A DNA stretch of 64,000 nt from Paragonimus westermani (lineage: Eukaryota; Platyhelminthes; Trematoda; Plagiorchiida; Troglotrematidae): contig QNGE01000964.1 of assembly GCA_008508345.1 (NCBI GenBank), forward strand, positions 140,681 through 204,680, read 5' to 3'. Both the position numbers and the translations under genes were made by a program. The notes beneath the pieces are model-generated. The model was not told the origin of the DNA. It saw only the letters and a program-made list of their open reading frames with translations, and ran no database searches. This document shows, piece by piece, positions 61,399 to 64,000 of the stretch (positions are counted from its first letter, which is position 1; every line of letters starts with the position of its first letter).

Positions 61399-64000
61399 GT
61401 TAACGATAACCTATCCTGGACAAAAGTAGATTGTAGGAGAAGTCTTTTCACACAGGTAGATGTACTTAAGTCTCTGAAGAGCTGCAGTTAGTACAAGATG
61501 TATTAGGAAAACTTTACCATCGGGTACCTACTTTCATGAGCTTTCTGCGGCACGTAACATATCAAACACAATTGGGCAGCTAGTTCAATCGGCTCGAAAA
61601 CAAGCTTCATATTCATTCACCCAATTCAGAATACAGTCACGATCGCAGACTAAGATACGCTTCAGCTTGCACATATGCGGTCATGAAGAAGCCCTTGGTC
61701 CACATCACCACAACACCCATTTTTCCTTATTGCGAACCGTACTCTTTTCCATACTGTGTACCAGCTCACCTTCAGAGGTGATAGCGTTAACGCGGATAAG
61801 TGGATTCAATAAATCTCACAGAGAGTAGCAGGCAATTCCCCGAAACAACCTAAGCAACTAACGACCAAAAATTCTAAAAGTGGTTAATTCAATGTTTAGG
61901 ATTTCACGATATCAGTTAGCAGGCATGTTGCATCAACTGACAAACCAGTTGACTCACTTATATCCTTTAGAAAATTGCTATGCAACCAAAGGCAGAAGTA
62001 ACCGACTGCGAGAGAAATCATGTTGTTTTTAAAGTCACTAACCAGTGTTGCCTGTGCGGAAAGGGTTAAAGTTTCTCATCGCATTACGGTGATGTTGGTC
62101 ACATACTACGTAGTATGGATGTATGCGTTTACTCCAATTCTGATGCAGTTTGGCCAGTCCATATAATCAGTGTGTTCTGAAAGCAAATGAACGATTGGAA
62201 GTATACCACAATCCGTTTTTCTTCTGCTCTGATTCAAATAATGCTTGACTCAACATGAATCACAAAACGATAAGTTGAGAAGTTATCCTCCTATGATGTA
62301 ACGGCACCAAACAAACTGTCGACAGGTGTGCGAACCGTTAAGCCTTGGTGAACATACAGCTGCAGCATAATTGTGAATCGCGCAATGGATATGACGAATG
62401 CAACATGAATTGAGCAGAAGAAAACCAAATTGTATGAATTCAAACTCGCGGTTCAGACGTATATGGTCCACTGTGGCCACAGAATAATCCACCTGATTAA
62501 AACATTTTACATAAACTTATCAGTGTGCTGATGTAGACAGCCAGGCAAATACAACCTGTGTGTACTGACATCATCATTTAAAAATGTCAGACGCCGCTTC
62601 AAGGATTTCCGGATATTACCGCCCGCCTGTGGACTTCGCTTGATCCCATTCATTAATATATAACATGTACACACTTTCCCCTAAATTGACTATTGCTATT
62701 AGTTACCGGTGTGTGATGCTCGTTTGGGTTTGTATGAGTACTTACTTCCTAAATGGTTCATTGTCCCAACAGAGCACGAGTCGGTTAATGAATGCACGTA
62801 AATGGAATTCAGTGCGCGTCTAATTGAGTGCATACAAATGGACATCACATGTTCTTTTTCCACACTCTCACTCAGGTCGTCAATTTGTGCAAAAAACAGA
62901 CGGAAACCAATAGCTCGCGTGATTGCTCATTTTGAGTGGTAATTTATTAAAAGGGTACAGTAACCGTTCGAAACTGCTAAAAATTGTACGCGTATGATAT
63001 GGTTCGAAATGCGGAAGATGGAGAATTTTCAAACAATTAAGTAAATGACCACCAAAAGTTAACCAAAAATTTTCGTAGATGAAGGCCTGGGTTAGTTGAT
63101 CACCTCCGAAATGTTTGCGCATGATCCAGTTCGCAGACACTTATTAGTAGCGTTAAGTATTCCAACAACCTCGACTCAATCGTATATAGTCCACACTGAG
63201 CTGTAATGTAATCGCTGATTGCCATACAAGTTTACACTTCGAATGTTTAGGGTATCGATTATTTTGAGGATGGACATTTAATAGATCTTGAAACAGAAAT
63301 ACATCATTCATCATGTATCAGTCAGCGCCTTGTCAGAACAAAAACGGTCCATAGTGTGTTCGAACCGGACAACCACCTCTGTGTACTCAAGATGGATCAC
63401 TTGCTTGTTGTGCTCACCAATGGATTTACTGGCTGTTTAATTTCATACACACAATAGCTAGTACAACAGTTTTGAAATATTAACTGTGAATTAACTTTCA
63501 GAAGTAGTATTTTCCATAGGACAATATCCCACTCACCTCTCTGCTCTTCTTCCCCTCCCCGGTGAATAACAGTACTTTCGTGTGCTACAATTCCCTTCAA
63601 AAGAGCTGGTCTCTTGACTGGGCTGATCGCTGAAGCCGGTGAGCACGTCTAATACAGCATTTCAAAACTGTTGGATAGTAAATGAAATGAGTAACCGAAT
63701 GGTTTACTCCTGTGTGGTTCATACAATCGCAAAGGCTTGCTAATCACCATGAGGTCAAGAGGAAATGAATCTACTAGTTCGCAAAGAGTGACAAAATTAA
63801 AATGCCGATTTTAAGATGTTCGAGCCCATACATCCAGAGTGATTCGACGCACATTGAACNATTGAACAATAGTGCTGATATCCAGGCATGTTCTCCTTCG
63901 TCAGTGTCCTACCCTTACTAGGGTGCAGGTCAAAAGCACATCTTGATGTTCGATGAAATCAGGATATTCGCATGATAATGGGCTGTAGCCGTCTGAAACG
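61399..64000. other. Non-coding stretch with a single-N join
   Basis: No gene recognised. The N at 63860 is flanked by ATTGAAC on both sides (63853-63859 and 63861-63867), probably an uncollapsed contig overlap. Confidence 0.5.

Noticed and set aside
1..64000. CRISPR arrays, operons, phage or plasmid functions
   Set aside because: No regularly spaced repeats, no compact gene strings and no bacterial-type genes; the window is eukaryotic in character.

Overview
The window looks like a piece of a large, AT-rich, intron-rich animal genome, most probably a parasitic flatworm (trematode). Three signs point that way. There is a short tRNA-derived repeat family carrying a type I hammerhead ribozyme, an arrangement known from the schistosome Sm-alpha elements. 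There are decayed Ty3/Gypsy and BEL/Pao retrotransposon genes. There are also short isolated coding-like exons with animal-type splice sites, separated by kilobases of unstructured sequence. No bacterial gene layout, operon or rRNA gene is visible, and no intact gene is complete in the window. The species assignment is inference.

Layout. Positions 1-415 hold a possible exon after a strong splice acceptor. Positions 1615-2212 are a GC-richer block with overlapping minus-strand open frames of unknown meaning. At 6893-7075 a 42-bp exact duplication flanks a single N and looks like a scaffolding artefact. Four copies of the hammerhead SINE-like family lie at 13741-13822 (-), 18358-18480 (+), 20406-20525 (-) and 41420-41543 (+). 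The copy at 20406-20525 still folds on paper into a nearly complete hammerhead and abuts a 939-base assembly gap (19467-20405).

The densest recognisable region is 23273-26778, a dead Ty3/Gypsy retrotransposon on the minus strand. It keeps gag with a CCHC knuckle, protease, reverse transcriptase, RNase H and the first part of integrase. It is broken by at least five in-frame stops, several frameshifts (one caused by a visible 10-bp tandem duplication) and loss of most of the integrase core. A second remnant, a BEL/Pao-type gag fragment, lies at 30058-30525 (-).

The right half (31-64 kb) is mostly featureless. It holds a coding-like but stop-interrupted stretch at 42100-42425 and a tRNA-like repeat next to an (AT)n microsatellite near 53 kb. 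Four candidate plus-strand exons lie at 51534-51715 (with a stop codon and a downstream AATAAA), 52826-52916, 53785-53939 and 61183-61398. None of their products could be named. Whether any belong to one gene cannot be decided from sequence alone.
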